NCBI GenBank assembly: GCA_031292215.1 | Contig: JARLHO010000139.1 | Span: forward strand, 1 to 64,000 | Direction: 5' to 3' | Origin: Syntrophobacteraceae bacterium | Lineage (GTDB): Bacteria > Desulfobacterota > Syntrophobacteria > Syntrophobacterales > Syntrophobacteraceae | Length of the DNA: 64,000 nucleotides | In this document: piece by piece, positions 1 through 8,188 of the stretch | How positions within the stretch are numbered: the first letter of the stretch is position 1 | How the letters are laid out: every line of letters starts with the position of its first letter | The notes under the pieces: generated by a model | Told to the model about the DNA's origin: nothing | Database searches by the model: none | Seen by the model: only the letters and a program-made list of their open reading frames with translations | Made by a program: the position numbers and the translations under genes

Positions 1-255
1 GGGAAAGCTCACATTACTCGCCCGTTTTGTCCGTTCGGGATCGAGGCCGGTGAAGAGGTCCATGACGCCCAATTCTTCGAGGAAATAAAAACACTCATCG
101 AAACGTCCGGCTTCACCCAGGCCGTAGATTTCGCAGATCTCTTTGCCCTCGGCGAGGTCTTTAGCAATTCCTGCCTGGTCCCTTGAAGAAGTACACCAGG
201 TCAGACGCTCAGCTATTCTTTGTGATGCTTGGGCTATCAGTTTCATTGGGGACAT
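1..255 (-). CDS. Partial unknown protein, 5' end only
   Basis: An open frame reads leftward from an ATG at 255 (second Met at 246) and runs off the window edge without a stop, giving 85 residues. It is a soluble, charged segment containing ICEIYGLGEAGRFDECFYF and LDPERTKRAS. The spacing of these blocks faintly recalls N-termini of some transposases, but I do not recognise the family and assign no function. There is no clear Shine-Dalgarno sequence before either Met. The continuation lies outside the window, so length and domain content are unknown. Confidence 0.5.
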   Translation of the reverse strand, partial: MSPMKLIAQASQRIAERLTWCTSSRDQAGIAKDLAEGKEICEIYGLGEAGRFDECFYFLEELGVMDLFTGLDPERTKRASNVSFP

Positions 256-723
256 TGTAGCACGGGCGCAGAGAGGCGTCAAATTGGGCCAAGCCGTAAC
301 TACTTGATATTACTACGAAAATAGTCTGCCAGATTTGCCTTTTGGGGCCATTTTTATTGAAAAATGAGGCCGGGATGCATCCCCGGCTCTAAACGGCCTC
401 AGCGGGCCAATTGTGCGCGTCTAGACCCCAATCCTGACGGTCGTCTCAGCTACGAAGTGAAGTGGATGAAATGCAGGTTCTTGGCAATTTTTCTGATTTT
501 TTTTATGACCCTGTTCTGCTTTGGTCGCTTTGGGCCGAGCGCTATATCGAATATCCAGAAGGAGGAAAGGAGGCGGCAGCGACCGGATTTGGTTCCGGGG
601 GCGGCTGTTTTCCGACACCGGGAAAGACCTCCCCGTCGGGGCGAGGCCTGGCCCGGTTGAAAACCACAGGAGGAACGCGTCCATGCTCTTCTTTGCGTCT
701 TACCCAAAGGAAATCATGTATCG
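256..723. other. Intergenic, no gene supported
   Basis: No convincing coding frame is present: the short frames here have no recognisable sequence and overlap on both strands. A GC-rich hairpin-forming stretch lies at 366-400, with arms GAGGCCG (366-372) and CGGCCTC (394-400). It could be a structured transcript end between the partial gene and ddl, but it lacks a T-run. Confidence 0.5.
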
Positions 724-1659
724 CTACTTCTCCAGCGCAAGCTCGATGAGCCTGTCGAGAAGCTGTGAAAACCCGATGCCGGCCTTTGCCGCGGCCTGCG
801 GGAAAAGGCTCGTGGCGGTCATGCCGGGAATGGTGTTTGTCTCCAGCAGGAAAAGTTCGCTTCCGGACAGGATCATGTCAGTGCGGCTGTAGCCCCTGCA
901 GTGGAGCGCGTTGTGAGCCTTGCGCGCGTAGTCCATGGCCATTTGGGTAAGCTCTGCGCAAATCCTGGCGGGGCAGATTTCATGGGTTGCCCCGGGCGTG
1001 TACTTGGCCTCGTAGTCGAAGAATTCGTAGCGCTTGTCCGGACAGATCTCGACCAGAGGTAGGGCCTGCAGTTCGTCGTTTCCAAGGACCCCCGCGGTTA
1101 GCTCAATTCCCTTTATGTATTTTTCGACAAGGCACCGTTTGTCGAAACTCCACCCCTTGTTTAGCGCCTCCTCGAGGTCTTGCTGTTTTCGTACGATTGT
1201 TAAACCTATGCTCGATCCTTCGTGTTCGGGCTTTATCACGAGAGGCAAGCCGAGCGCGCCCAAAATTTCGGAGGCAGGGGGGCGATCGGTTCTTTGGGCT
1301 ACAATGTAGGGAGGGGTGGGTAGCCCCGCCTGCACGTAGATCTGCTTAGTCAGAATCTTATTCATGGCGATGGCGCTCCCGAGCACCCCGCTGCCCTGGT
1401 AGGGGATTTCCAAGGATTGGAGCAGTCCCTGGATCGTGCCATCTTCTCCCATGCGTCCGTGGAGGATGATAAGGGCGACATCGATTGCCGAGGCCTCTTT
1501 GGCCAGCAGCGCAAGTTCTGTTGCCGGATCGTATCGCACCACGTTGTAGCGCGACTTATCGAGGGTCTGGAAAACCTGTTCGCCGCTCGCAAGGGAAACG
1601 TCGCGCTCAGCCGATTTGCCTCCGGCAAGCAGTGCTACTGTCAGCTTTTTTGTTCCCAT
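724..1659 (-). CDS. ddl: D-alanine--D-alanine ligase
   Basis: ATP-grasp ligase that joins two D-alanines for peptidoglycan precursor synthesis in the cytoplasm. The 311-residue length is typical. Visible family features are the N-terminal LLAGGKSAERDVSLASG nucleotide-fold segment, GRMGEDGTIQGLL, the substrate-loop region YQGSGVLGSAIAMNK, the VIKPEHEGSSIGL ATP-binding block, and the metal-binding C-terminal FLLETNTIPGMT. It begins 3 bases after the stop of the HD-domain gene, so the two are probably co-transcribed. The alanine dehydrogenase gene 3 kb away also touches alanine metabolism but is separated by other genes. Family assignment is secure. Confidence 0.96.
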   Translation of the reverse strand: MGTKKLTVALLAGGKSAERDVSLASGEQVFQTLDKSRYNVVRYDPATELALLAKEASAIDVALIILHGRMGEDGTIQGLLQSLEIPYQGSGVLGSAIAMNKILTKQIYVQAGLPTPPYIVAQRTDRPPASEILGALGLPLVIKPEHEGSSIGLTIVRKQQDLEEALNKGWSFDKRCLVEKYIKGIELTAGVLGNDELQALPLVEICPDKRYEFFDYEAKYTPGATHEICPARICAELTQMAMDYARKAHNALHCRGYSRTDMILSGSELFLLETNTIPGMTATSLFPQAAAKAGIGFSQLLDRLIELALEK

Positions 1660-1662
1660 AAA

Positions 1663-2232
1663 TCAGGTCACTTTTTCCGATATTAAAATAGTGATCCCCA
1701 TGATCTCGGGATCATGAGGCGCTATGGACAGGTGAGAAAAAATCGTGCTTTCGAGCGCGATATACAGATCGAGCTTTCCTCGAAGCATGCCCGCCTGGGT
1801 GGGTGATTTGGCGTAGCGCTCGATGAGGTCTTCGAAGCGCTCCCGAATCGAAACGACCCGGTCGTGTTTTACTCTCTTATCGGCATAGTTTACGATAAGA
1901 GATTCGGTGAGGGGACCCGCGGTTTGCGAGGCGTCCATATAGATGTGGTCTGCGACTATGCGGGCCACAGGCGCGGAAACGATTCCTTCGAGCATCCTGG
2001 CGCCAAGTTGGGCATGATTTTCCCCCGTTTCCAGACCGGGCTTTTTCCCTATGTCGTGCAGAAGGGCGGAAGCTTCGACCAGCCGCAGATCGAGCCGGCA
2101 ACTGTTGCGGTTCAACCGGGTTGAGATAAAGAGGGCGACTTCGGTCACCATGAGGCTGTGGCTGCGAATATGCAAAGGCATGTCATGCTGCCTCAGCAGT
2201 TCCAGACATTGGTCGCGGGAGGGAACAACCAT
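1663..2232 (-). CDS. HD-domain phosphohydrolase (HDIG type)
   Basis: A 189-residue HD-superfamily protein. The metal-ligand series is visible: H (RSHSLMV), HD (ALLHDIGKK), H (GENHAQLG) and a later H/D (ADHIYMD). This single-domain type is common beside core genes, where it is annotated as a metal-dependent phosphohydrolase of unknown substrate. The C-terminal third is helical and charged. It starts at an ATG at 2232 and is followed 3 bases later by ddl, which suggests an operon. A nucleotide or phosphate-ester substrate is a family inference; nothing in the sequence identifies it. Confidence 0.85.
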   Translation of the reverse strand: MVVPSRDQCLELLRQHDMPLHIRSHSLMVTEVALFISTRLNRNSCRLDLRLVEASALLHDIGKKPGLETGENHAQLGARMLEGIVSAPVARIVADHIYMDASQTAGPLTESLIVNYADKRVKHDRVVSIRERFEDLIERYAKSPTQAGMLRGKLDLYIALESTIFSHLSIAPHDPEIMGITILISEKVT

Positions 2233-2394
2233 TTTTTTCTACACGTTCCTTAAAGAGTTATAGCCGGGGTGGGCGGCTGGATCCATCTTTATTTATACCC
2301 TGATTTGCTTCTTTTTTAAACAGCTCTCGTTCGCCCCCACAAGCCGTGCCCGGGAAAAAATCCGCGCGATGCGGTCTGGCGGAGCTAAAAAAAT

Positions 2395-2862
2395 TTATCC
2401 CGCAGCAAGCCTTAAAATAATCAGCCCCAAAATATTTGCTCCGATACCCGCAAGGACATCATCGAGCATGATCCCTATACCTCCTGAGAGTTTCCTGTCG
2501 ACCGCACAGATCGGCCACGGCTTCCAGATGTCGAAGGCCCGGAAGAGCAAAAAACCTGTAAAAATGGATAAAAAGCTTACCGGGTGGCCCGCCATGGCGA
2601 TCAGATACCCGCAGAGCTCATCGATTACAACTTCGTGAGGGTCGCTGTGGCCAATCTCTTTTGCCGCCTCCCGGGAAAAATAGACGCCGACCGCAAAAAG
2701 GGCCAAAGCGATTGTCCACTGAATTTGCCAGGAAAAACGCCCTATGAGAAGGAAACAGGGGATGCCGGCCACAAGGGTCGCTACCGTGCCGGGGGCAAAA
2801 GGCGCTTTGCCCACCCCCAAAACGGTTGCAACCACGCAATATATCGAGGGAGCTTGTCGCAT
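2395..2862 (-). CDS. pgpA: Phosphatidylglycerophosphatase A
   Basis: Membrane enzyme that dephosphorylates phosphatidylglycerophosphate to phosphatidylglycerol. Family signatures are GKAPFAPGTVATL near the N-terminus, DPHEVVIDELCGY in the middle and FRAFDIWKPWP towards the end, followed by GGIGIMLDDVLAG. Four hydrophobic segments fit an integral membrane protein. I chose the ATG at 2862 (155 residues) because it lies just after the upstream gene's stop. An in-frame ATG at 2913 would add 17 polar residues and overlap that gene by 43 bases. The family is secure and only the start is uncertain. Confidence 0.93.
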   Translation of the reverse strand: MRQAPSIYCVVATVLGVGKAPFAPGTVATLVAGIPCFLLIGRFSWQIQWTIALALFAVGVYFSREAAKEIGHSDPHEVVIDELCGYLIAMAGHPVSFLSIFTGFLLFRAFDIWKPWPICAVDRKLSGGIGIMLDDVLAGIGANILGLIILRLAAG

Positions 2863-2870
2863 GGAAAAAC

Positions 2871-3506
2871 TCAAGTCAGTTCGATAATTTTTATTTCGAC
2901 TTCCCGCGCGCATTTCCTAAGGATTCGGGAAAGGCTCTCCAGGGGGACTCTTTGATTTGGGCTGCCCGGTGTAAGGGTTGCGGCGCATGCTCCGCAGATG
3001 TGAATTTCTATGTCCAACCGCGGCGGAATGTATTCGAATGAAACCCAGTCGCCTTCTTCGGAATAGGAAACCTCGAGGTAGACGCAGTTGCCCCTGTCGG
3101 TGGTGAAAAATCCCTGCCCATCTTTTATAAGCGGTTCAATAAATGATTTTTTTGTGGTTCCAAAAGGCGTCTGGGGCTCGGCGGCCATGTCGAGTTCTTC
3201 GCCGTCGGGGAGGGCGGCCACCCCCCGCTTGGGTCGAGACTGCCCAAGCCTTCGCAAAAATTCGACGACAGGGGGGTTAATCGACACTTCGAACTGTTCG
3301 GCGACATCGGGATAAAGTCTTAGGATATTTTCAAAATCGGCTCGCAATTCCGGGGGGAGCTCCAGCATGAGGTCCTGGAAATTGGACAGAAGAGGTCCGA
3401 GAATTTGCCTCACGGTATCGGCCGGGACTACTCCCAGCAGCATCCGTTTTCTAAAATTCGACAAAAGGATGTTGGGAAATTTTTCAAACAATTCTTCGGG
3501 ATTCAC
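2871..3506 (-). CDS. Conserved-looking hypothetical protein
   Basis: A 211-residue soluble protein that I do not recognise. The N-terminal half is helical and leucine-rich (residues 1-75). A low-complexity linker follows around residues 90-120, and then a beta-rich C-terminal part containing GNCVYLEVSYSEEGDWVSF and HICGACAATL with one CxxC. The last 20 residues are charged. It is directly upstream of pgpA with near-contiguous spacing, so it is probably in the same transcript. The CxxC could bind metal, but a single pair is weak evidence and no function is assigned. Confidence 0.7.
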   Translation of the reverse strand: MNPEELFEKFPNILLSNFRKRMLLGVVPADTVRQILGPLLSNFQDLMLELPPELRADFENILRLYPDVAEQFEVSINPPVVEFLRRLGQSRPKRGVAALPDGEELDMAAEPQTPFGTTKKSFIEPLIKDGQGFFTTDRGNCVYLEVSYSEEGDWVSFEYIPPRLDIEIHICGACAATLTPGSPNQRVPLESLSRILRKCAREVEIKIIELT

Positions 3507-3590
3507 TTCTATCTCCCTTGGGACATATACGCATATCGGCAGCCGGCGGGAACCGGAAACCCCGGGGCCTTCGACTCCAACAGATCGATC

Positions 3591-4433
3591 CTACTTGCAA
3601 AACATAGACATTACATGCACCAGAATGCACCTTCGGTGATCGGATAATAAACACCTGTTGACGTGCTCGATCTTGTTTTCCATGTTGAACTGGCGCCGTA
3701 GCTTGATGGCGAATTCCCTCCTGTCCTCCCCCTGGAGCCAGCCAAAGAGGGTCTTTTCCCATTTTCCGTCCTCAAAGCCGGGGCGCCTGGATTCTTCGTC
3801 GATTATGGAGCCATCGATGGTGCGATCGAGCAATTCCTTGAATTTATTTCTGAAGTACTCCAGGCCCTTGGAGCAGACAGCCTGTTCGGTCTTAACGATT
3901 TCTATGGCCAGGTAGATAAACCAGATCATCGATCTCAACCGCATCGTTCGGTCCTGGTCCGGGCGCTCTTCGGGCTTGGCGCGTGAAAACATGTGGAGAA
4001 AGCACAGGAGATCTTTTTGATCCGCCGCCTTTTCCCGGTGAAAGAGACACTGGATGATAATCTTTAGCGCCTCGTTTTGATGGGGGATGAGTATGTCGTC
4101 TCGATCTGCCATGCATTGGATTCCGTAGGAATCCTCAAGGATAACCTGCACGGTCTCGGTATCCCTGAAAATCGTGAAATGGTCGGATGTGATTTGGCCC
4201 GCCATCCGCTCGAGCGCGAAATTTATGAGAAACAATCGCACGGCATCTTGGGCGCCGGCGTCCCTTTTGGCTTGCCGCGCCGTGAGATCGAGGAGCTTTT
4301 CGACCAGGATATCGCGGTAAGTCCTAAGGATTTCGGCCATCGGCGCAAAAGAGGGAATAGAGGACCAGACGTAGATGTGGTTGTCGATAGTCGCATTTAT
4401 GCGGTTAATGCGGTTGGACATGGACATGCTCAC
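3591..4433 (-). CDS. Hypothetical helical protein
   Basis: A 280-residue, mostly alpha-helical cytoplasmic protein that I do not recognise. It opens with a repeated MSMSMSN stretch, so the precise start is ambiguous among three closely spaced Met codons. Blocks such as LVEKLLDLTARQAKRDAGAQDAVRLF and FLHMFSRAKPEERPDQD are charged and amphipathic. It has no transmembrane segment and no catalytic motif that I can name. The next gene downstream on the same strand begins 85 bases later. The long uninterrupted frame and base composition matching the neighbours support it being real. Confidence 0.7.
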   Translation of the reverse strand: MSMSMSNRINRINATIDNHIYVWSSIPSFAPMAEILRTYRDILVEKLLDLTARQAKRDAGAQDAVRLFLINFALERMAGQITSDHFTIFRDTETVQVILEDSYGIQCMADRDDILIPHQNEALKIIIQCLFHREKAADQKDLLCFLHMFSRAKPEERPDQDRTMRLRSMIWFIYLAIEIVKTEQAVCSKGLEYFRNKFKELLDRTIDGSIIDEESRRPGFEDGKWEKTLFGWLQGEDRREFAIKLRRQFNMENKIEHVNRCLLSDHRRCILVHVMSMFCK

Positions 4434-4591
4434 GCCCTTCCTCCCTTTTCAGGCAAGGAGGAATGCAGCCGGGATGGATTCAGCATCTTGGAAAAACAAA
4501 TATCTTAGCTAATAAACCAGGATTGATTTGGAAAATTTTTCTGTGCGAAAACATCCTATAGCAATCGAAAACCGCAGGCAAGTCATAATTC

Positions 4592-5719
4592 CTACCGGCT
4601 GCCCAGGGCCTCCCGGGCTGGTTTGTAAGACCCCTCCAGGTCGAAGGATTCGCAGACGGGTTTAAAAGTTATCCACCCGTTGTGGATATTTAGCCCCCTT
4701 AGCAATGCGGGTTGGCTAAGACAGCCGTTTTCAACGCCCATATCGGCCAGGAGCAGCCCGTATTTTCCGGTGCGGTTACTAAGAGCGAAAGTCGAGCTTC
4801 TGGAATAGGCGCCGGGCATGTTGGCCACGCAGTAGTGAACGACCCCGTCGACCAGATAGACCGGATCGCTGTGGGTGGTCGCCCGGGAGGTTTCCACGCA
4901 CCCCCCCTGGTCTATCGCAACATCGACGATGACCGATCCTGGCTTCATTAGCCCCAAGTGTTCGCGTTTGACTATCTTTGGGGCCCGGGCGCCGGTCACA
5001 AGGACTGCGCCGATGACAATATCGGCTTCTTTTAAGCCTTTCTCCAGGGTGTAGGCATCGGCGTGGATCGGAGAAACGTTTGCCGGCATGATGTTGCCGA
5101 TATGCTCGAGGGTATCGAGGTTAATGTCTAGCAAGGTTACTCTTGCGCCAAAGCCCGCGGCGACTTTTGCGGCGTTGCTTCCAACCGTTCCGCCTCCGAG
5201 TATCAAGACATTGGCTGGAGCTACCCCCGGGACGCCTGTTGGCAGCAGCCCCCGGCCGCCGAAGGGTTTTCCGAGGTAGAAGGCGCCCATAAGAGGCGCC
5301 ATTCTTCCGGCCACTTCACTCATGGGCTTTAGCAGGGGAAGCGAGCCGTCCTCTTCCTGGACGGTTTCGTAGGCGATGGCAGATATTTTTTTCTCAAGGC
5401 ATGCCAGGGTCAGCTTTTCGTTGGCCGCGAAGTGAAAATAGGTGTAGACGAGCTGGCCGGGCTGCATCAGATCGTGCTCCGAGGCGAGGGGCTCCTTGAC
5501 CTTTACGATCATCTGAGAGCCTTCCCATACCTCCCGGGCCGTCGCCACAATACGCGCTCCCGCCTGCTCGTATTGCTCGTCGGTTATCCCCGATCCCAGA
5601 CCTGCGCCCTGTTCCACGCTCACTTGGTGTCCGTGCTCGACATAGGCCTTTACCGCGGCGGGGATAAGCCCTGTCCGGAACTCCTGACTCTTGATTTCCT
5701 TTGGGCAACCGATCTTCAT
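4592..5719 (-). CDS. ald: Alanine dehydrogenase
   Basis: NAD-dependent enzyme interconverting L-alanine and pyruvate plus ammonium. Its 375 residues fit the family. Visible features are the N-terminal MKIGCPKEIK, the active-site region LVYTYFHFA, the Rossmann block VLILGGGTVGSNAAKVAAGFGA, and the C-terminal NMPGAYSRSSTFALSN block typical of alanine dehydrogenases. The gene is transcribed away from the ribosomal-protein operon, and a TATAAT-like element (minus strand, 5758-5763) lies about 40 bases upstream of the ATG. A good AGGAGG-like site precedes the start. The assignment is secure. Confidence 0.96.
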   Translation of the reverse strand: MKIGCPKEIKSQEFRTGLIPAAVKAYVEHGHQVSVEQGAGLGSGITDEQYEQAGARIVATAREVWEGSQMIVKVKEPLASEHDLMQPGQLVYTYFHFAANEKLTLACLEKKISAIAYETVQEEDGSLPLLKPMSEVAGRMAPLMGAFYLGKPFGGRGLLPTGVPGVAPANVLILGGGTVGSNAAKVAAGFGARVTLLDINLDTLEHIGNIMPANVSPIHADAYTLEKGLKEADIVIGAVLVTGARAPKIVKREHLGLMKPGSVIVDVAIDQGGCVETSRATTHSDPVYLVDGVVHYCVANMPGAYSRSSTFALSNRTGKYGLLLADMGVENGCLSQPALLRGLNIHNGWITFKPVCESFDLEGSYKPAREALGSR

Positions 5720-5831
5720 TGTGAATGCCTCCTGGCAGGAAGTGCGATTTTTTTGCTATTATACATGCTATCGAGCAAAAATACCTTGCTTGTCGCAGGT
5801 GGGACACGATTTTTCGATCCGAAAACGTTCG

Positions 5832-5860
5832 TTGACCGGCGCCGATAAAAAAGGTATAAG
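5832..5860 (+). promoter_or_regulatory. Probable sigma70 promoter of the rpsF operon
   Basis: TTGACC at 5832-5837 and TATAAG at 5855-5860 are separated by 17 bases, an optimal spacing. The predicted start site near 5867 lies about 65 bases before the rpsF start at 5933 and is oriented with the ribosomal-protein genes. It is sequence-based only. Confidence 0.6.
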
Positions 5861-5932
5861 GGCGTTTTTACCTGTCCAGGCTCCTTGCTCCTTCCCAAGA
5901 GATGGGGCGATTTAAGCCGAAAGGAGATCACA

Positions 5933-6379
5933 TTGCGAAAGTACGAAACTTTTTTCATTGTCGACCCGGAACTGCCTGACGAAACGAACTCGGTGCTCGA
6001 CAGCAAAATCCAGGCCATTGTCACCTCTAATGGCGGAGAGGTCCTGACCTATGTCCCGTGGGGCAAAAGAAAGCTTGCCTATGCCATCGGCAGGCGCACC
6101 CGGGGGCTCTACGTGCTGATGGAATACGCCGGCGGCTCCAAACTCGTGGCCGAACTGGAACGAAACCTTCGAATCGACGAACGGGTTATGAAGTTCATAA
6201 CCGTTATGCTCGAAGATCGGTTCGATCCGGAAAAGGAAAGGGAGCGTCTCGCTGCCCTGGCGGCGGCGCCGGTTGCGGAAGAGGAACGCTCCGCCACCCA
6301 GCCCGAGGGCGAGGAAGAGGCAATGCCCGAAGACATCGATGGCGAATTCGATGAGGAAGGCAAAGAAGAAGAGGAATAA
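5933..6379 (+). CDS. rpsF: 30S ribosomal protein bS6
   Basis: Small-subunit ribosomal protein that pairs with bS18 on the 16S rRNA platform. The family starts with a RKYETFFIVDPELP-type strand, seen here directly after a TTG codon at 5933. An AAGGAG site 6 bases upstream supports TTG as the start, in preference to the upstream in-frame TTG at 5885. Residues about 1-100 are the bS6 fold (GKRKLAYAI, GLYVLMEY). The C-terminal 45 residues form a strongly acidic Glu/Asp tail, common in deltaproteobacterial bS6. It is followed by rpsR in the usual order. Confidence 0.94.
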   Translation: MRKYETFFIVDPELPDETNSVLDSKIQAIVTSNGGEVLTYVPWGKRKLAYAIGRRTRGLYVLMEYAGGSKLVAELERNLRIDERVMKFITVMLEDRFDPEKERERLAALAAAPVAEEERSATQPEGEEEAMPEDIDGEFDEEGKEEEE

Positions 6380-6417
6380 GTTTCTAAATCACTACGATAG
6401 GGAAAGAGGGCTGAGAT

Positions 6418-6666
6418 ATGATAAACGTCAGGCGAAAAAGGCGCACATTCGCACGGAGAAAAATCTGCCGTTTCTGTGTGGATGCCGACCTGAAAATAGA
6501 TTATAAAGATTCGAAAACACTACGTTATTTTGTGACGGAACGAGGCAAGATAGTCCCTCGAAGGATTTCGGGCAACTGCGCGAAACACCAACGGGAGCTG
6601 ACCGTTGCGATAAAGAGGGCGCGCCAGGTTGCTCTTCTGCCCTACACCGTCACGCATATGCTTTAG
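6418..6666 (+). CDS. rpsR: 30S ribosomal protein bS18
   Basis: An 82-residue ribosomal protein that binds bS6 and 16S rRNA. The N-terminal [18 protein letters not shown] block, with its paired cysteines, and the C-terminal [21 protein letters not shown] block are diagnostic. It lies 38 bases after rpsF, as in most bacteria. Its TAG stop overlaps the possible GTG start of the next gene. The CxxC form is the zinc-binding type. Confidence 0.97.
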   Translation: MINVRRKRRTFARRKICRFCVDADLKIDYKDSKTLRYFVTERGKIVPRRISGNCAKHQRELTVAIKRARQVALLPYTVTHML

Positions 6667-7655
6667 TGGGCGAACCGCTGCCGGAAATGAACGAGACAAG
6701 GGAAGATTTGCCTGTCCGGCGACAGGGGCCGGAGATAAAGGAAATCCTTTTACTGATCGTGCTATCGGTCAGTCTTTTCCTGTCGATCCTGTTCGTGCCG
6801 GTGGCGGGATTTTTTCTCTCCGCGCTGACCCCGGCGCCTACCGCCCTTTCGATTGTGAGGCGCGAGGGCGCAAAAGCGTGGATCGTGCCGGGCTGTTCAG
6901 CCGCCGTGGGTAGCCTGATACTTGTGTTGCTGGGCCTGCCGGAGAGTATTCCCTACCTGCTGGGGCTGGTTGCAATGGGGGCTGTTATCGGGTACGGGTT
7001 CCGGCTCGGTTGGTCGGCCAGTAAAATTGTCGGGTTTTCGAGCCTTCTGGTGGTCGGGTTAGCGGCGCTCTTGGCGCTCTTTGCCTATATCCGGACCAAA
7101 GGTCAGATGGTCCACCTGATCGAGCAGGACATCCGGGATGTTATCACGGCGGCTATGAAGCAGTTGAGCGCCGGGAGCTCGGTCGAGACCAAAGAGATGG
7201 AAAAGGGGCTGCTGGAGATGGTATCGCCTCTAGTGAGGATGATGCCGGGAATATTCATCTCCAGTATGCTTATGATTTCCTGGGTCAATTTGCTCGTTTG
7301 CCGCAGGTATTGCAGAGGACCGGCGGGAGGGGGGCAGGAACAGGAAAGACTCTGTCTTTGGAAGAGCCCGGAACACCTGGTGTGGTTGGTAATCGCCGGC
7401 GGCTTGATGCTCCTTTTGCCCTGGAGCGCTTTTAGTCTTCTCGGGATCAATCTGGTACTGGTCATGGGAACGGTCTATTTTTTCCAGGGGCTTGCCATAG
7501 TCGCCTTTTATTTTGAAAAGTGGAGAGCGCCATTATTTGTCAAGGGGTTCGTTTATGCCGTGTTTTTTTTGGAGCGGATCGCTTCCATGGCCGTTGCGGC
7601 GTTGGGGCTCTTTGACGTATGGTTCGATTTTCGAAGACATAATAAGCAGGCTTGA
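6666..7655 (+). CDS. DUF2232 (YybS-like) membrane protein
   Basis: A 329-residue polytopic membrane protein with about eight hydrophobic segments, for example ILLLIVLSVSLFLSILFVPV, IGYGFRLGWSASKIVGF and GLMLLLPWSAFSLLGINLVLV. Length, topology and position between rpsR and rplI match the DUF2232/YybS family, which often sits in this operon and whose function is unknown. A soluble loop at about residues 150-195 separates two membrane halves. The frame opens with a GTG overlapping the rpsR stop. A Met codon at 6687 is an equally plausible start. Confidence 0.85.
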   Translation: MGEPLPEMNETREDLPVRRQGPEIKEILLLIVLSVSLFLSILFVPVAGFFLSALTPAPTALSIVRREGAKAWIVPGCSAAVGSLILVLLGLPESIPYLLGLVAMGAVIGYGFRLGWSASKIVGFSSLLVVGLAALLALFAYIRTKGQMVHLIEQDIRDVITAAMKQLSAGSSVETKEMEKGLLEMVSPLVRMMPGIFISSMLMISWVNLLVCRRYCRGPAGGGQEQERLCLWKSPEHLVWLVIAGGLMLLLPWSAFSLLGINLVLVMGTVYFFQGLAIVAFYFEKWRAPLFVKGFVYAVFFLERIASMAVAALGLFDVWFDFRRHNKQA

Positions 7656-7738
7656 AGCCGCATCTGGTTAGCCTTGGTTGCGCATCGGCTCTGTACGGTA
7701 AATGGGCCGCTTTGGGCCCATCAAATAGGAGTTGCGAG

Positions 7739-8185
7739 ATGAAAGTGATTTTGACCGAAACCGTCGAATCGATGGGGCAAATCGGCGATCTGGTGAATGT
7801 GGCGCCGGGATATGCCCGCAATTTCCTTTTCCCCCAAAAACTTGCGATGGAAGCTACCGGCAAGAACGTGCGCGAGCTGGAACATAAAAAGCGCCTTCTT
7901 GCGCTAAAGCGCGAAAAGCATCGCCAGGAGATGGTTTCTTACGCCGAAAAACTCAGTGGCGCAAACGTGTCGATGCGCCGCAAGGTCTCGGAAGAAGACA
8001 AGCTCTACGGGTCGGTTACCACGGTGGATGTAGCCAAGGCGCTCGAACAGCTCGGCTTTGTTGTGGACCGCAAGAATATACTACTCGAGCAGCCGATCAA
8101 GCAGCTCGGGGAATATAGCGTGGTTGTCAAGGTCGGCGGCCAGGTAAATGCGACCATTCGCGTGGTGATCGAAAAAGAAGAGTAG
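7739..8185 (+). CDS. rplI: 50S ribosomal protein bL9
   Basis: A 148-residue ribosomal protein with two globular domains joined by a long helix. The N-terminal MKVILTETVESMGQIGDLV and GYARNFLFPQKLA are the bL9 signature. The connecting helix (about residues 40-75) and the C-terminal RNA-binding domain ending NATIRVVIEKEE follow. The ATG at 7739 is preceded by AGGAG 7 bases upstream. The same frame is open for 29 further codons upstream, but those residues do not belong to the family. dnaB starts 3 bases after the stop, the usual pairing. Confidence 0.97.
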   Translation: MKVILTETVESMGQIGDLVNVAPGYARNFLFPQKLAMEATGKNVRELEHKKRLLALKREKHRQEMVSYAEKLSGANVSMRRKVSEEDKLYGSVTTVDVAKALEQLGFVVDRKNILLEQPIKQLGEYSVVVKVGGQVNATIRVVIEKEE

Positions 8186-8188
8186 TTT